Positions 9,442-19,367 are shown, numbered from the stretch's first letter. The stretch: DNA of 64,000 nt from Clostridia bacterium (GCA_029256705.1 JAQSXK010000001.1:124001-188000); one strand, 5' to 3'. Translations and numbers: made by a program. Notes: generated by a model from the sequence alone, not told the origin.

Positions 9442-10101
9442 TTATCCTCCCAATGTAATATCTTGCTCCTGGTACCATTCAAGTGCTTTATATAACTGCT
9501 CTGGCGCATAATCTGGCCACATTTCTTCTACTACATATATATCTGAATATACAGTTTGTATAGGCAACATTCCACTTAGCCTTCTTCTTCCACCCCAACG
9601 AATAAGTAAATCAACTCTTGAAATTTCTGCAGATGCAATTTTTTCTACCATCTTTTCTTTATCTGACGTATTATCATAACCATATGTCAGATCCCAATAC
9701 CAGCCGTAGTTAACTAAAAAATTAACCTTGATTCTACCATCACCAAATTTAGTCCTTTTTGTATATGGTAGTAATTCTTTTGGAAACATTGCTGAAGTAG
9801 TATTACCAACTACAAGAAGCTCTGCATCACGTTTTGAAAGTTCCTCAACAGATTTTATACATGCTTCTACAAATGCATTTTTTTGTACTTCTGGCCTTTT
9901 AGTATTATCTTGAGTAAATCCAAAAAAGGTTATTTCTTCTATACCTAATTTTACACATATATCATACACATCCAAACCTGGAAGTATTCCATAATCATAA
10001 CCTTCATGTTTCTCTAAACTTCTACCTACTGCCCATCTTCTATTACCATCTGGTATTATAGCTATATGTTTTGGTAATCTCTTAAAACTTGGTATTCCCA
10101 T
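9442..10101 (-). CDS. Divergent cis-prenyltransferase (UppS family) protein
   Basis: HIAIIPDGNRRWA, ITFFGFTQDNTKRP, NFLVNYGWYWDLT, DLLIRWGGRRRLSGMLPIQTVYSDIYVVEEMWPDY. Start set at second Met after SD. Confidence 0.8.
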   Translation of the reverse strand: MGIPSFKRLPKHIAIIPDGNRRWAVGRSLEKHEGYDYGILPGLDVYDICVKLGIEEITFFGFTQDNTKRPEVQKNAFVEACIKSVEELSKRDAELLVVGNTTSAMFPKELLPYTKRTKFGDGRIKVNFLVNYGWYWDLTYGYDNTSDKEKMVEKIASAEISRVDLLIRWGGRRRLSGMLPIQTVYSDIYVVEEMWPDYAPEQLYKALEWYQEQDITLGG

Positions 10102-10228
10102 AATATACTCTCCCATCTTTACTTATACAAATATTTTAATTTATACATAACAACTAAATTTATTATTGACAGTATAAATCCTATTATACAATTTTAATTT
10201 ATTTAGATTAATATTTATATTTTTAGAC

Positions 10229-10264
10229 AAAAAAAAGATAATGAATATATCATTATCTTTTTTT
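10229..10264 (-). terminator. Rho-independent terminator
   Basis: AAAAAAGATAATGA-atata-TCATTATCTTTTTT. Confidence 0.75.
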
Positions 10265-10315
10265 ATTAATATTAACTCTTTTTCTTTTAAAATCTGAGTA
10301 CAATATTTTTTCTGT

Positions 10316-11107
10316 TTAATTCCTCATAGAAATTGTGTTACCTGATTCATAACTTTTCATAGCTTTATTAAATATAACTATAGCTAAAAACATGTATATA
10401 ATTCCTGCAATTAATATACACAAAATACTTTGTATGTCTATATGTATAACAACATTAATAGGCATATATGCCATATATCCTACTGGTACTACAGTATAAA
10501 GAATAACTTTTAATATTCCTTTAAATAATTGCTCTGGATAGATTGAAAACGTAGTAAGCAAACTATTGCTATAATTTTTAGCTATTTGCTCAGTATCACC
10601 AAGCCATACAGATAATGACCTTAATATTATACTTGTTGATATATAGAACACTGCTCCAAATATACCAAATAGTAGTATAATTAAAAATTGCAATATCTGA
10701 AACTTAGAAACGATTAATCCTAGTATTATTCCATACATTAAATCTCCAAAAGCAGAAAAATTACATTTTGAAGTTAAAATATTTAAAAGTGGATGTTTTG
10801 GTTGTAACATATAACTATCCATTTGACCTGAAATAATATATTTATTTATATTATCTGATCCACCAAAGAAAAAGTAAGCTACTCCAAAAGATATTACTGG
10901 TATAGACCATAGATATAATATTGTATCCATTGTAACACCATTTATATTATCTCCATTTGCATTAAATATAATTATCCAAAATAATAACCAAAATCCATTG
11001 TTTATAAACATGAATATAGATTGTACTAAAAAGCTAACTTTATATTCCAAAGATGACCTTATGCTACATTCAACCGCTTTTATGAAAAATCTTAAGTTAC
11101 TTAACAT
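10316..11107 (-). CDS. ABC-2 family transporter permease (PF06182-like)
   Basis: 6 TM; adjacent to second permease and ATPase; FFFGGSDNINKYIISGQMDSYMLQPKHPLLNIL. Confidence 0.8.
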   Translation of the reverse strand: MLSNLRFFIKAVECSIRSSLEYKVSFLVQSIFMFINNGFWLLFWIIIFNANGDNINGVTMDTILYLWSIPVISFGVAYFFFGGSDNINKYIISGQMDSYMLQPKHPLLNILTSKCNFSAFGDLMYGIILGLIVSKFQILQFLIILLFGIFGAVFYISTSIILRSLSVWLGDTEQIAKNYSNSLLTTFSIYPEQLFKGILKVILYTVVPVGYMAYMPINVVIHIDIQSILCILIAGIIYMFLAIVIFNKAMKSYESGNTISMRN

Positions 11108-11111
11108 ACCC

Positions 11112-11882
11112 TCAACCCCCATTCACACTTATATTTTTTATGCCTTTTATACTTAAAAAATAAATTACTGTAAATATAAAAAATAATGATGTTATTTGAC
11201 CTATTATTAATTGTATACTTTGTAAACTACTAAAATGTACAAAAATCTTTGCTGGTGGATACGCAATATACGTAGTTGGTAAAAATATAAACACTTTTTG
11301 AACAATGTTTGGAAAAAATTCGAGTGGAGTCAGTACTAAAAGTAACATTGCTTTAGATATTATAAGGTAAAAAGGCTCATTCTCTTCAGTTATAAATGCA
11401 AGAAGTCCAATAAATACTTGTATAGATATCCATAGTATAATTGCTAATATAGTAGATAATATAAACATAACAATCTGAACTAAAGATAAGTTTATTATAC
11501 CTGCCATTAAACTTCCAAGTATGCTAGCAAAAATTAAATTTATGACAGCATTTACTATACAAGAAGCTTCTTCAGCAAATATATATTTTACAAAATCTAT
11601 TGGTTTGGTAAGCATATTAGCAATATCCCCGTTTTTAACCATATCCGAAATCTTTCTGTAATTGTGAGATGTCGTATAAGTTATAAATTCTCCAATAATA
11701 ATATACCAGATAAGTTCTGGCTTAGTATATCCTAAAATTGTTTTTCCTTTTAATATAAAATCCCAAAGAGTATTGAATACTAATATGTGTATAGTAAAGG
11801 AAAATAACGAAAAAATAAAATTTACTTTGAAATTAATTTTTGTCTTTAAGTTGAACTTAAATATTTCTAAATATTTTCTCAT
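11112..11882 (-). CDS. ABC-2 family transporter permease (PF06182-like)
   Basis: 6 TM; MVKNGDIANMLTKPIDFVKYIFAEE. Confidence 0.8.
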   Translation of the reverse strand: MRKYLEIFKFNLKTKINFKVNFIFSLFSFTIHILVFNTLWDFILKGKTILGYTKPELIWYIIIGEFITYTTSHNYRKISDMVKNGDIANMLTKPIDFVKYIFAEEASCIVNAVINLIFASILGSLMAGIINLSLVQIVMFILSTILAIILWISIQVFIGLLAFITEENEPFYLIISKAMLLLVLTPLEFFPNIVQKVFIFLPTTYIAYPPAKIFVHFSSLQSIQLIIGQITSLFFIFTVIYFLSIKGIKNISVNGG

Positions 11883-12847
11883 AAGTCATACCTCTTTTCA
11901 TATATTTTTCTTATTACATCTTCAAGTGGCGTAGATTCAATTTGGATATCTACAATACTTCCAATTGAAGTAAAGTATGAAAGAATATCTCCAATTTTTT
12001 CTTTATTTGTATCTACAGCTATTTTAACGTAGTTAGCATCTCTAGATATAATATCATAATCAATAGACACATTACTAATATCTTGATCGTAGTACATTGT
12101 GATTAATTTTCTAGATAAATATTTACTTTTAATATCTTCTATACTACTATCTGTTATTACCATGCCTTCATTGATTACTATTATTCTATTACATAAAGCT
12201 TCTACATCTCCTACATCATGACTAGTTAAAAATATAGTTGTTTTATGCTCTTTACTAAGCATAGATATTATTTCTCTTATTCTTAACTTTGCAATAATAT
12301 CTAACCCTATTGTAGGTTCATCTAAAAAAATTATTTTGGGTTCATGCAAAATACATGCTGCTATTTCACAAATCATTCTTTGACCTAAAGATAATTTTCT
12401 AACAGTAAGTTCAAGCAAATGTTCAATTTTAAAAAGTTTTGAAACATATTCTATTCTAGATTCTATTTTATCTTTATCCATATCATAAATACTACCTAAA
12501 AGCCTAAGACTGTCTATAACAGATAAGTGCAAATATAACTGAGATTTTTGACCAAACATACATCCAATTTCATATGCAAGTTTCTTTCTTTCAGTACAAG
12601 GATTAAATGAAGAAACAGTAATACTACCACTTGATGGTTGTATTATACCAGTAAGCATTTTTATAGTTGTTGACTTTCCTGCACCGTTTGGTCCTATAAA
12701 AGCAACTACTTCACCTTTTTCAATTTCAAATGAAACATCTTTAACAGCTTTAATAGAGTTGTACTCTGGTTTCAAAAATGACTTTACTCCTTTCTGTTTT
12801 ACTTTTTGTTTAAACTCTTTACTTAGATTTTTTGCACTAATTAACAT
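11879..12847 (-). CDS. ABC transporter ATP-binding protein
   Basis: GPNGAGKST, LSLGQRM, IIFLDEPTIGLD, TSHDV. Confidence 0.93.
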   Translation of the reverse strand: MLISAKNLSKEFKQKVKQKGVKSFLKPEYNSIKAVKDVSFEIEKGEVVAFIGPNGAGKSTTIKMLTGIIQPSSGSITVSSFNPCTERKKLAYEIGCMFGQKSQLYLHLSVIDSLRLLGSIYDMDKDKIESRIEYVSKLFKIEHLLELTVRKLSLGQRMICEIAACILHEPKIIFLDEPTIGLDIIAKLRIREIISMLSKEHKTTIFLTSHDVGDVEALCNRIIVINEGMVITDSSIEDIKSKYLSRKLITMYYDQDISNVSIDYDIISRDANYVKIAVDTNKEKIGDILSYFTSIGSIVDIQIESTPLEDVIRKIYEKRYDL

Positions 12848-12908
12848 ATTGCATCACCCTTCTTTTATATTTTTTTTAGGAATATACTCTTGTTATATAT
12901 TTATATAA

Positions 12909-12970
12909 CAAAAAAAATATTCTCATAAAAAGTTTCTCTAAACGAGACTCCTTTTATGAAAATATTTTCA
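12909..12970 (-). terminator. Leader terminator / attenuator upstream of ABC exporter operon
   Basis: Minus strand AATATTTTCATAAAAGGAGTCTCGTTTAGAGAAACTTTTTATGAGAATATTTTTTTT, ~60 nt upstream of the ATPase ATG, i.e. within its leader. Confidence 0.75.
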
Positions 12971-12971
12971 T
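12954..12971 (-). CDS. Putative leader peptide MKIFS*
   Basis: ATG AAA ATA TTT TCA TAA preceded by AAAAGGTACACGAA (SD-like, 8-nt spacing); coding region overlaps 5' arm of the terminator. Confidence 0.4.
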   Translation of the reverse strand: MKIFS

Positions 12972-13034
12972 TTCGTGTACCTTTTGGCTGTGCAGCTCAC
13001 ATTTCTGTTTATGCACTCTCTTCGTATACATAAT

Positions 13035-13063
13035 ATTATAACATATTCATATTTATTTGTCAA
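13035..13063 (-). promoter_or_regulatory. Consensus sigma-A promoter of the ABC exporter operon
   Basis: TTGACA-17-TATAAT on minus strand (13058-13063 and 13035-13040). Confidence 0.85.
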
Positions 13064-13131
13064 TAGTTTACAATAAAAAAGGAAAATTATTGAATAAACA
13101 CTAATTTTCCTAAAAATACAATTTTAATTTA

Positions 13132-14787
13132 TTAATTATTAGATTTAACTATACTACTATATAAACTATAACCACCACTTAAGTTGTAACAGTCATATCC
13201 TTTACTTGTAAGCATTCTATAAGCTATATAACTTCTAAGTCCACTATGACAGAAAATAATTATTTTTTTACTCTTATCTACTTCGTCAATTCTATTTCTT
13301 AATTCATCAACTGGTATATTTAAAGCGTTCTTTATACTACCAAACTTATCGTATTCACTTTTTGTTCTAACATCAAGAAATATAACATCTTCATTATCTA
13401 TATTTTTTGGGATATCTTCAAAATGAACATTTCTTACATTATTTTCAATAGTATTTTCTATAACATAACCAGCCATATTTACTGGATCTTTTGCAGATGA
13501 ATATGGTGGAGCATAACAAAGTTCTAACTGCGTTAAATCTGATGCAGTCATTGAAGCTCTTATTGCAATAGCAAAAGCATCACATCTTTTATCTACACCA
13601 TCGTAACCTACTATCTGTGCTCCTAATATTTTACCTGTTTTATTTTCATATATAACTTTAATAATCATAGGTAAAGCATTTGGATAGTATGTGGCATGTG
13701 AATAAGGATTTATGAATATTTTATCATAATCTAAATTCAATTTTTTTGCCACTTTTTCATTTATACCAGTAGCAGCAGCAGTCATATCAAATATTTTAAT
13801 TATACTACTTCCTTGTGTTCCATTATACTTACTATCTATACCACAAATATTATTTGCTACAATTCTAGCTTGTTTATTAGCAGGACCTGCAAGTGGAATA
13901 AATCCTTTTTCTTTTGTAACGAAGTTAATAATTTCTGCAGCATCTCCTAAAGCATATATATTATCATCAGAAGTCTGCATTTTATCATTTACAACAATAG
14001 CACCTCTGTTATTTAACTGTAAATTTGCCTCTTTAGCAATTATACTTTCAGGTGTTACACCTACAGACATTATAACCATATCTGTTTCAATATCACCCTT
14101 TTCAAGAATAACTTTAATCCTATTGCTAACTTCTACTATTTTACTAACACCATTAGATAATATAACTTTAATTCCTTTATCTACTAAATAGTTTTTAACA
14201 ATTGAAGACATATCTGAATCTATAGAACCTATCAAATGATCACCAAGTTCAACAATTGTAACATTAATACCTAATTTATAAAGATTTTCTGCCATTTCTA
14301 TCCCTATATATCCACCACCAATAATAACTGCTCCATTTGGTTTTTCATTAACTATATACTTTTGTATTTTATATGTATCTGGAATATTTCTTAAAGTAAA
14401 CACTTTTTTGTTATCTATTCCTTCTATATTGGGTTTTATTGCTTTAGCTCCAGGAGATAAAACAAGTTTATCATAAGATTCAGTATATATAACTTCATTT
14501 TGCAAATTTTTTATTGTTAAAATTTTATTTTCTTTATCTATTGATATAGCTTCATTTAATATTCTAACATCAATATTGAATCTTGATTTAAATTTTTCTG
14601 GAGTTTGAACTATCAAATCTGATTTATTTTTTATTTCATTACCTATATAATATGGAAGTCCACAATTTGCAAATGATACATACTCTCCTCTTTCAATTAT
14701 AATTATTTCTGCCTCTTCATTTAATCTACGTAATCTTGTAGCGGTAGATGCTCCACCTGCAACGCCTCCAACTATGACAACTTTCAT
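13132..14787 (-). CDS. CoA-disulfide reductase-type FAD/NAD oxidoreductase with C-terminal rhodanese domain
   Basis: VIVGGVAGGASTATRLRR, SFANCGLPYYIG, dimerisation domain, C-terminal VIFLDVRTKSEYDKFGSIKNALNIP...IIIFCHSGLRSYIAYRML. Confidence 0.92.
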   Translation of the reverse strand: MKVVIVGGVAGGASTATRLRRLNEEAEIIIIERGEYVSFANCGLPYYIGNEIKNKSDLIVQTPEKFKSRFNIDVRILNEAISIDKENKILTIKNLQNEVIYTESYDKLVLSPGAKAIKPNIEGIDNKKVFTLRNIPDTYKIQKYIVNEKPNGAVIIGGGYIGIEMAENLYKLGINVTIVELGDHLIGSIDSDMSSIVKNYLVDKGIKVILSNGVSKIVEVSNRIKVILEKGDIETDMVIMSVGVTPESIIAKEANLQLNNRGAIVVNDKMQTSDDNIYALGDAAEIINFVTKEKGFIPLAGPANKQARIVANNICGIDSKYNGTQGSSIIKIFDMTAAATGINEKVAKKLNLDYDKIFINPYSHATYYPNALPMIIKVIYENKTGKILGAQIVGYDGVDKRCDAFAIAIRASMTASDLTQLELCYAPPYSSAKDPVNMAGYVIENTIENNVRNVHFEDIPKNIDNEDVIFLDVRTKSEYDKFGSIKNALNIPVDELRNRIDEVDKSKKIIIFCHSGLRSYIAYRMLTSKGYDCYNLSGGYSLYSSIVKSNN

Positions 14788-14801
14788 GTATACCTCCTAT
14801 A

Positions 14802-15119
14802 TTAAATTATATAGCTTGACATCATTTCAACTATCTTATTTTCAGTAACTAATCCCTCTACTTGCTCTACAACTTTACCGTCTTTAAAAACAACCATTGT
14901 TGGAACTACTTCAATCTTATACTTCATAGCTAATTCTTGATTTTCGTCTATATCTACTTTAAAAATATTAAAATCTGCTCTACTTTCAGATATTCTTTCT
15001 AAAACTGGTGCTAACATTCTACAAGGTCCACACCAAGTTGCGTAAAAATCTACTAATACCACCTTTTCACTTTCTACTACCTCTTTATTAAATTCATTAT
15101 TATTTATATGTTTTAACAT
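14802..15119 (-). CDS. trxA: Thioredoxin
   Basis: VLVDFYATWCGPCRMLAPVLE. Confidence 0.95.
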   Translation of the reverse strand: MLKHINNNEFNKEVVESEKVVLVDFYATWCGPCRMLAPVLERISESRADFNIFKVDIDENQELAMKYKIEVVPTMVVFKDGKVVEQVEGLVTENKIVEMMSSYII

Positions 15120-15177
15120 AATTACCTCTCCTTTTCATATTTAAATAATTTTTATTTATTAACTTTATATATTGTTT

Positions 15178-15621
15178 TCATTTAACTTTTTCATATGGAT
15201 AATCTTCAATTCCACCAATATCATATACATATTTATATCCTAATTCAATTAACTTATATGCTGCAGCTAAACTTCTTCTGCCTGTTCTACAATATACATA
15301 TATTTTAACATTTTCATCTGGTAAAACAACGTCTGCTTCACTTTCTATTTCATCTAAAGTAAGTAAAATTGAATTTGGAATTCTTTCTAAATCATACTCT
15401 TGCTTAGTCCTTACATCTAAAATAACATAATCCTTTTCATTCATATTTTTAATTTCTTCTACCATTTGACTAGAAGCTATTTTTATATATTCAGCTTTCT
15501 CCATTTTTCCACCTACATTTCCATCATTAGTAATACTACTATTTATTAATATAACATAAATAATTACAGTTATTAAAACTGCTATAATTATTAACATTTT
15601 TAAAATTTTAACTAAATTCAT
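15178..15621 (-). CDS. Membrane-anchored rhodanese-like domain protein
   Basis: N-terminal TM; DYVILDVRTKQEYDLERIPNSILL...IYVYCRTGRRSLAAAYKLIELGY. Confidence 0.9.
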   Translation of the reverse strand: MNLVKILKMLIIIAVLITVIIYVILINSSITNDGNVGGKMEKAEYIKIASSQMVEEIKNMNEKDYVILDVRTKQEYDLERIPNSILLTLDEIESEADVVLPDENVKIYVYCRTGRRSLAAAYKLIELGYKYVYDIGGIEDYPYEKVK

Positions 15622-15624
15622 ATA

Positions 15625-15912
15625 TTACTCATCCAGTACTACCTTATTTATAATATCTTTAATTTTTTTATCACATATTTTATAGTATACTTCTACTCCA
15701 TCTTTTCTATCTGTTATTATACCCATATGTTTAAGTTTTATCAATTGTTGTGATACAAAAGACTGCGATGTATTAGCACATTGCTGCAACTCAGTTACTC
15801 TTTTTTCACCATTTTTGCAGAGATTTGTTAATATACATAGTCTAACATTGTTTGAAAGTATTTTAAATAACTCCGCTTTTTCATTAGTTATATTATGATA
15901 ATTTTCTTCCAT
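15625..15912 (-). CDS. ArsR/SmtB-family transcriptional regulator
   Basis: Winged helix: LFKILSNNVRLCILTNLCKNGEKRVTELQQCANTSQSFVSQQLIKLKHMGIITDRKDGVEVYYKI. Confidence 0.88.
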   Translation of the reverse strand: MEENYHNITNEKAELFKILSNNVRLCILTNLCKNGEKRVTELQQCANTSQSFVSQQLIKLKHMGIITDRKDGVEVYYKICDKKIKDIINKVVLDE

Positions 15913-15936
15913 GAATATCTCCTCTCTATATATTAC

Positions 15937-15958
15937 TATATTATTATATAATAATATA
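15937..15958. promoter_or_regulatory. 22-bp perfect palindrome overlapping -10 of the ArsR operon
   Basis: TATATTATTATATAATAATATA; minus-strand promoter TTTACA-17-TATAAT overlaps it. Confidence 0.6.
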
Positions 15959-16124
15959 TGCTAAATGTAAATAGTTTTTTACAATTTTGTTTATTTTTTT
16001 CTAATTTTTTATAAATTCTTTATATTATATATTTTTCAATTGAATATTTATCTTTAAATATATCATAATATAATTAAGTAAAATTAGGTATATTTCTTAC
16101 TAACTCAAGTCTTTGGAGGTAAAA

Positions 16125-17369
16125 ATGTTAAATTATATTTTAAATATATTAATTACATATGGTATTAACCCAGATACTAGTAAAATATTATCTAACATAT
16201 TATTACTTTTATTTGTAATTATTATTAGTTTAGCTATACAATTTATTACTAATAAAGTTATACTTTCAAGTATTAACTTATATGTACAAAACACAAAAAT
16301 AAAATGGGATGATATTTTATTAAATAGAAAAGTCTTTAAAAGAATCTCTTCATTAATACCTCCACTTGTTTTTTATTTATTTATACCATCATTTTCCAAA
16401 GAATTTCAATTCATAATAGAAAAAATAGTAGCTTCATATATTGCGCTAATAATTACTTTCACAGTAATATCTTTATTAAATGCTATCAATGATATCTATA
16501 CAACTTTTAAAATATCTAAAAATAAACCAATAAAAGGACTAATACAAATACTACAAATTTTAGTATCTTTATTTGGAGGAATAATAATAGTATCTCATTT
16601 AATTGATAAAAGTCCTGTTATAATATTAAGTGGTATCGGTGCTTTAACAGCTGTATTATTAATAGTATTTAAAGATTCTTTACTAGGTCTTGTTTCAGGA
16701 ATACAACTTTCCACTAATGATATGATAAGACTTGGTGATTGGATTGAAATGCCTAAATATGATGCAAATGGTGAAGTTGTAGACATGGCTTTAAATACAA
16801 TAAAAGTTGAAAATTTTGATAAAACAATAACAAATATTCCATCATATGCTTTAATATCTGACTCATTTAAGAATTGGAGAAACATGCAAGAATCCGGTGG
16901 TAGACGAATAAAACGTTCCATATATATAGATGCAAGTTGTATACAATTTTGTGATGAGCAAATGATAGAAAAATTTAAAAAAACTAGATATCTGGAAAGT
17001 TATATTACAAACAAACAAAAAGAAATTGAAGAATATAATACAAACAAGAATATAGATTCTACGCACTCTATTAATATAAGAAGATTAACAAATATAGGTA
17101 CTTTTAGAGAATATATTCAGCTATATTTAATTAATCATCCAAACATACATAAAAGTATGATTCAAATGGTTAGACAACTTGAACCAGGAGTTAATGGTGT
17201 TCCGTTAGAAATATATGCTTTTACAAATGATACTGTTTGGTTAAATTACGAAAAAATACAAGCGGATATATTTGATCATATACTTTCTATTGCACCTGAA
17301 TTTAATATTAGGATATTTCAAAATCCTAGCGGTTATGATATACGAGTAGGATTAAATAATAACAAATAA
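16125..17369 (+). CDS. Mechanosensitive ion channel, MscS family
   Basis: SGIGALTAVLLIVFKDSLLGLVSGIQLSTNDMIRLGDWIEMPKYDANGEVVDMALNTIKVENFD; ATG after ggaggtaaaa. Confidence 0.93.
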   Translation: MLNYILNILITYGINPDTSKILSNILLLLFVIIISLAIQFITNKVILSSINLYVQNTKIKWDDILLNRKVFKRISSLIPPLVFYLFIPSFSKEFQFIIEKIVASYIALIITFTVISLLNAINDIYTTFKISKNKPIKGLIQILQILVSLFGGIIIVSHLIDKSPVIILSGIGALTAVLLIVFKDSLLGLVSGIQLSTNDMIRLGDWIEMPKYDANGEVVDMALNTIKVENFDKTITNIPSYALISDSFKNWRNMQESGGRRIKRSIYIDASCIQFCDEQMIEKFKKTRYLESYITNKQKEIEEYNTNKNIDSTHSINIRRLTNIGTFREYIQLYLINHPNIHKSMIQMVRQLEPGVNGVPLEIYAFTNDTVWLNYEKIQADIFDHILSIAPEFNIRIFQNPSGYDIRVGLNNNK

Positions 17370-17465
17370 AAAACAAAATAAATGACATAATTTAGTATAT
17401 AAGTATAAGTAAAACAATATTTGGATATATTATATTTGTTATAATAATTGAAAGAGGTGAAATTC

Positions 17466-19367
17466 TTGCTAAATAAAATAAAATTTGAACAAAATAATGA
17501 TGGAACATGTAATCTACTTATCTACTACTCTGGAATTTCAGATACAGAGTTTGGACTTGAGTTTTTGCATTCAGATAGGTTAAAAAACAATGTAAACAAT
17601 ATTGTATCTCATGTAAAAAAAGATGCAAATAAAATGAAGGTACACTTTGTTAAAATATTAGTTAATGGAGTTGTTATAGCAACAATGTCATATTCAGCAT
17701 TTATGAATGTATATGGAGCGGAAACTTCAAAATACAGTATGGCATATCTATATAGTGGAACACCTACTCAACAAATTGCATATATAGACCGTACTAATGG
17801 TTCATTAAATAATGTGTCTCCAAGTTATTTCGACATAAACACAGATGGAACACTAAAACTTAATAATATAAGTACAGATTTAATTAATCATGCACATAGT
17901 CAAGGAATTAAAGTTATACCGTTTTTAAGTAATCACTGGGATAGAACTGCGGGTATAAACGCACTTAATAATTTAGATAATTTATCCACTGAAATTGCAA
18001 ATTATATATCACAATATAATTTAGATGGTATAAACATAGACATAGAAAATGTAACCGAATTGCAAAAAAATCAATATACTGAGTTTGTAACAAAGTTACG
18101 TTCTAAAATACCAACTTCAAAAGAAGTATCGGTTGCGGTTGCTGCAAATCCAAATAACTGGTTAACTGGTTGGCATGGATCTTATGATTATACTAATCTT
18201 GCTAATAATTCTGATCACCTTGTTATAATGGCATATGATGAACATTGGCAAGGAAGTGCTCCTGGACCGGTTTCTAGTATTTCATTTGTTGAAAATTCCC
18301 TTAAATATGCATTATCTAAAACAACTGGAGATAAAATAGTTATGGCTCTTCCTTTCTATGGTAGGATATGGAGTGAAGATAACACATTCAATGGAAATGG
18401 AATAACCTTAGATAGAGTAAATAGTATACTGACTGCATACAATGCAACTGTTACTTATGATAGTACTCAGCAATCTGCAAAAGCTGTTTTTACAATAAGT
18501 GCATCAGATCCAGTTAGTACCTTAAGCGGAAAAACATTAACTCCAGGAACTTATACTATATGGTATGAAAATGAAACCTCAATACAAGCTAAAATGTCAT
18601 TGATAAATAAATATAACTTAAAAGGTGTTGGAGCTTGGGCACTTGGTCAAGAGCCAAGTAGCATATGGCAGAACTATTCTACATGGTTAAATCAAACAAC
18701 TGTAACAACTCCACCTACTACATCCCCTACTACTACCATTACAAAAACTGGAATAGTAACTGCAACTGTACTAAATGTACGTAGTAGTCCATCTACAAAT
18801 TCCTCAGTATTAACAACTTTGAGAAAAGGTTCAACAGTAAATATAGTATCTAATTCAAATGGTTGGCATAATATTAAACTTGCAAATGGTCAAACTGCTT
18901 ACGTCAGTAGCGCATATATTAACGAAAATTCTACAAGCACTACTACACCACAAGTTACTACAAGAACAGGAACGGTAAATACAGGTATACTTAATGTGCG
19001 TAGCAGTCCATCTACAAGAGCAAGAATATTAACAACAATTAGAAGAGGAGCATCTGTAACAATACTATCTACAGCAAATGGCTGGCATAATATTAGACTA
19101 GCAAATGGCCAAACTGCATATGTTAGTAGCACATATATATCTGAGAAAGCTACTACTGCAAATCAATCGACTGCTGCAAGAAAAGCTGTTGTAAATACTG
19201 CAGTTTTAAACGTTAGAAGTTCTAGATCTACTAACTCTAGAGTAATAACTATACTCAGAAGAGGTGCAGCTGTAAATATAATAGGTACAAGTAACGGTTG
19301 GTATACTATACGACTTGCAAATGGTCAAACAGGTTATGTTAGTAGCCCTTTAGTAAGATTAATATAA
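17466..19367 (+). CDS. Glycoside hydrolase family 18 (LysM/SH3b spore-type) with three C-terminal SH3b domains
   Basis: DGINIDIEN catalytic motif (DxxDxE-like), GVGAWALGQE; three repeats of VLNVRSSPSTNSxVLTTLRKGxxVxIxxxxNGWHNIxLANGQTAYVSS; TTG start after gaggtg. Confidence 0.9.
   Translation: MLNKIKFEQNNDGTCNLLIYYSGISDTEFGLEFLHSDRLKNNVNNIVSHVKKDANKMKVHFVKILVNGVVIATMSYSAFMNVYGAETSKYSMAYLYSGTPTQQIAYIDRTNGSLNNVSPSYFDINTDGTLKLNNISTDLINHAHSQGIKVIPFLSNHWDRTAGINALNNLDNLSTEIANYISQYNLDGINIDIENVTELQKNQYTEFVTKLRSKIPTSKEVSVAVAANPNNWLTGWHGSYDYTNLANNSDHLVIMAYDEHWQGSAPGPVSSISFVENSLKYALSKTTGDKIVMALPFYGRIWSEDNTFNGNGITLDRVNSILTAYNATVTYDSTQQSAKAVFTISASDPVSTLSGKTLTPGTYTIWYENETSIQAKMSLINKYNLKGVGAWALGQEPSSIWQNYSTWLNQTTVTTPPTTSPTTTITKTGIVTATVLNVRSSPSTNSSVLTTLRKGSTVNIVSNSNGWHNIKLANGQTAYVSSAYINENSTSTTTPQVTTRTGTVNTGILNVRSSPSTRARILTTIRRGASVTILSTANGWHNIRLANGQTAYVSSTYISEKATTANQSTAARKAVVNTAVLNVRSSRSTNSRVITILRRGAAVNIIGTSNGWYTIRLANGQTGYVSSPLVRLI

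Noticed and set aside
12954-13031. Longer leader ORF MYTKRVHKQKCELHSQKVHEMKIFS
   Set aside because: Its ATG is only 3 nt from the -10 hexamer, so it probably lies upstream of the transcription start; only the internal MKIFS ORF has an SD-like site.
16595-17066. Minus-strand ORFs 16595-16921 and 16863-17066
   Set aside because: Antisense to MscS gene; no supporting signals.
18899-19132. Minus-strand ORF inside GH18-SH3b gene
   Set aside because: Antisense to SH3b repeat coding region.
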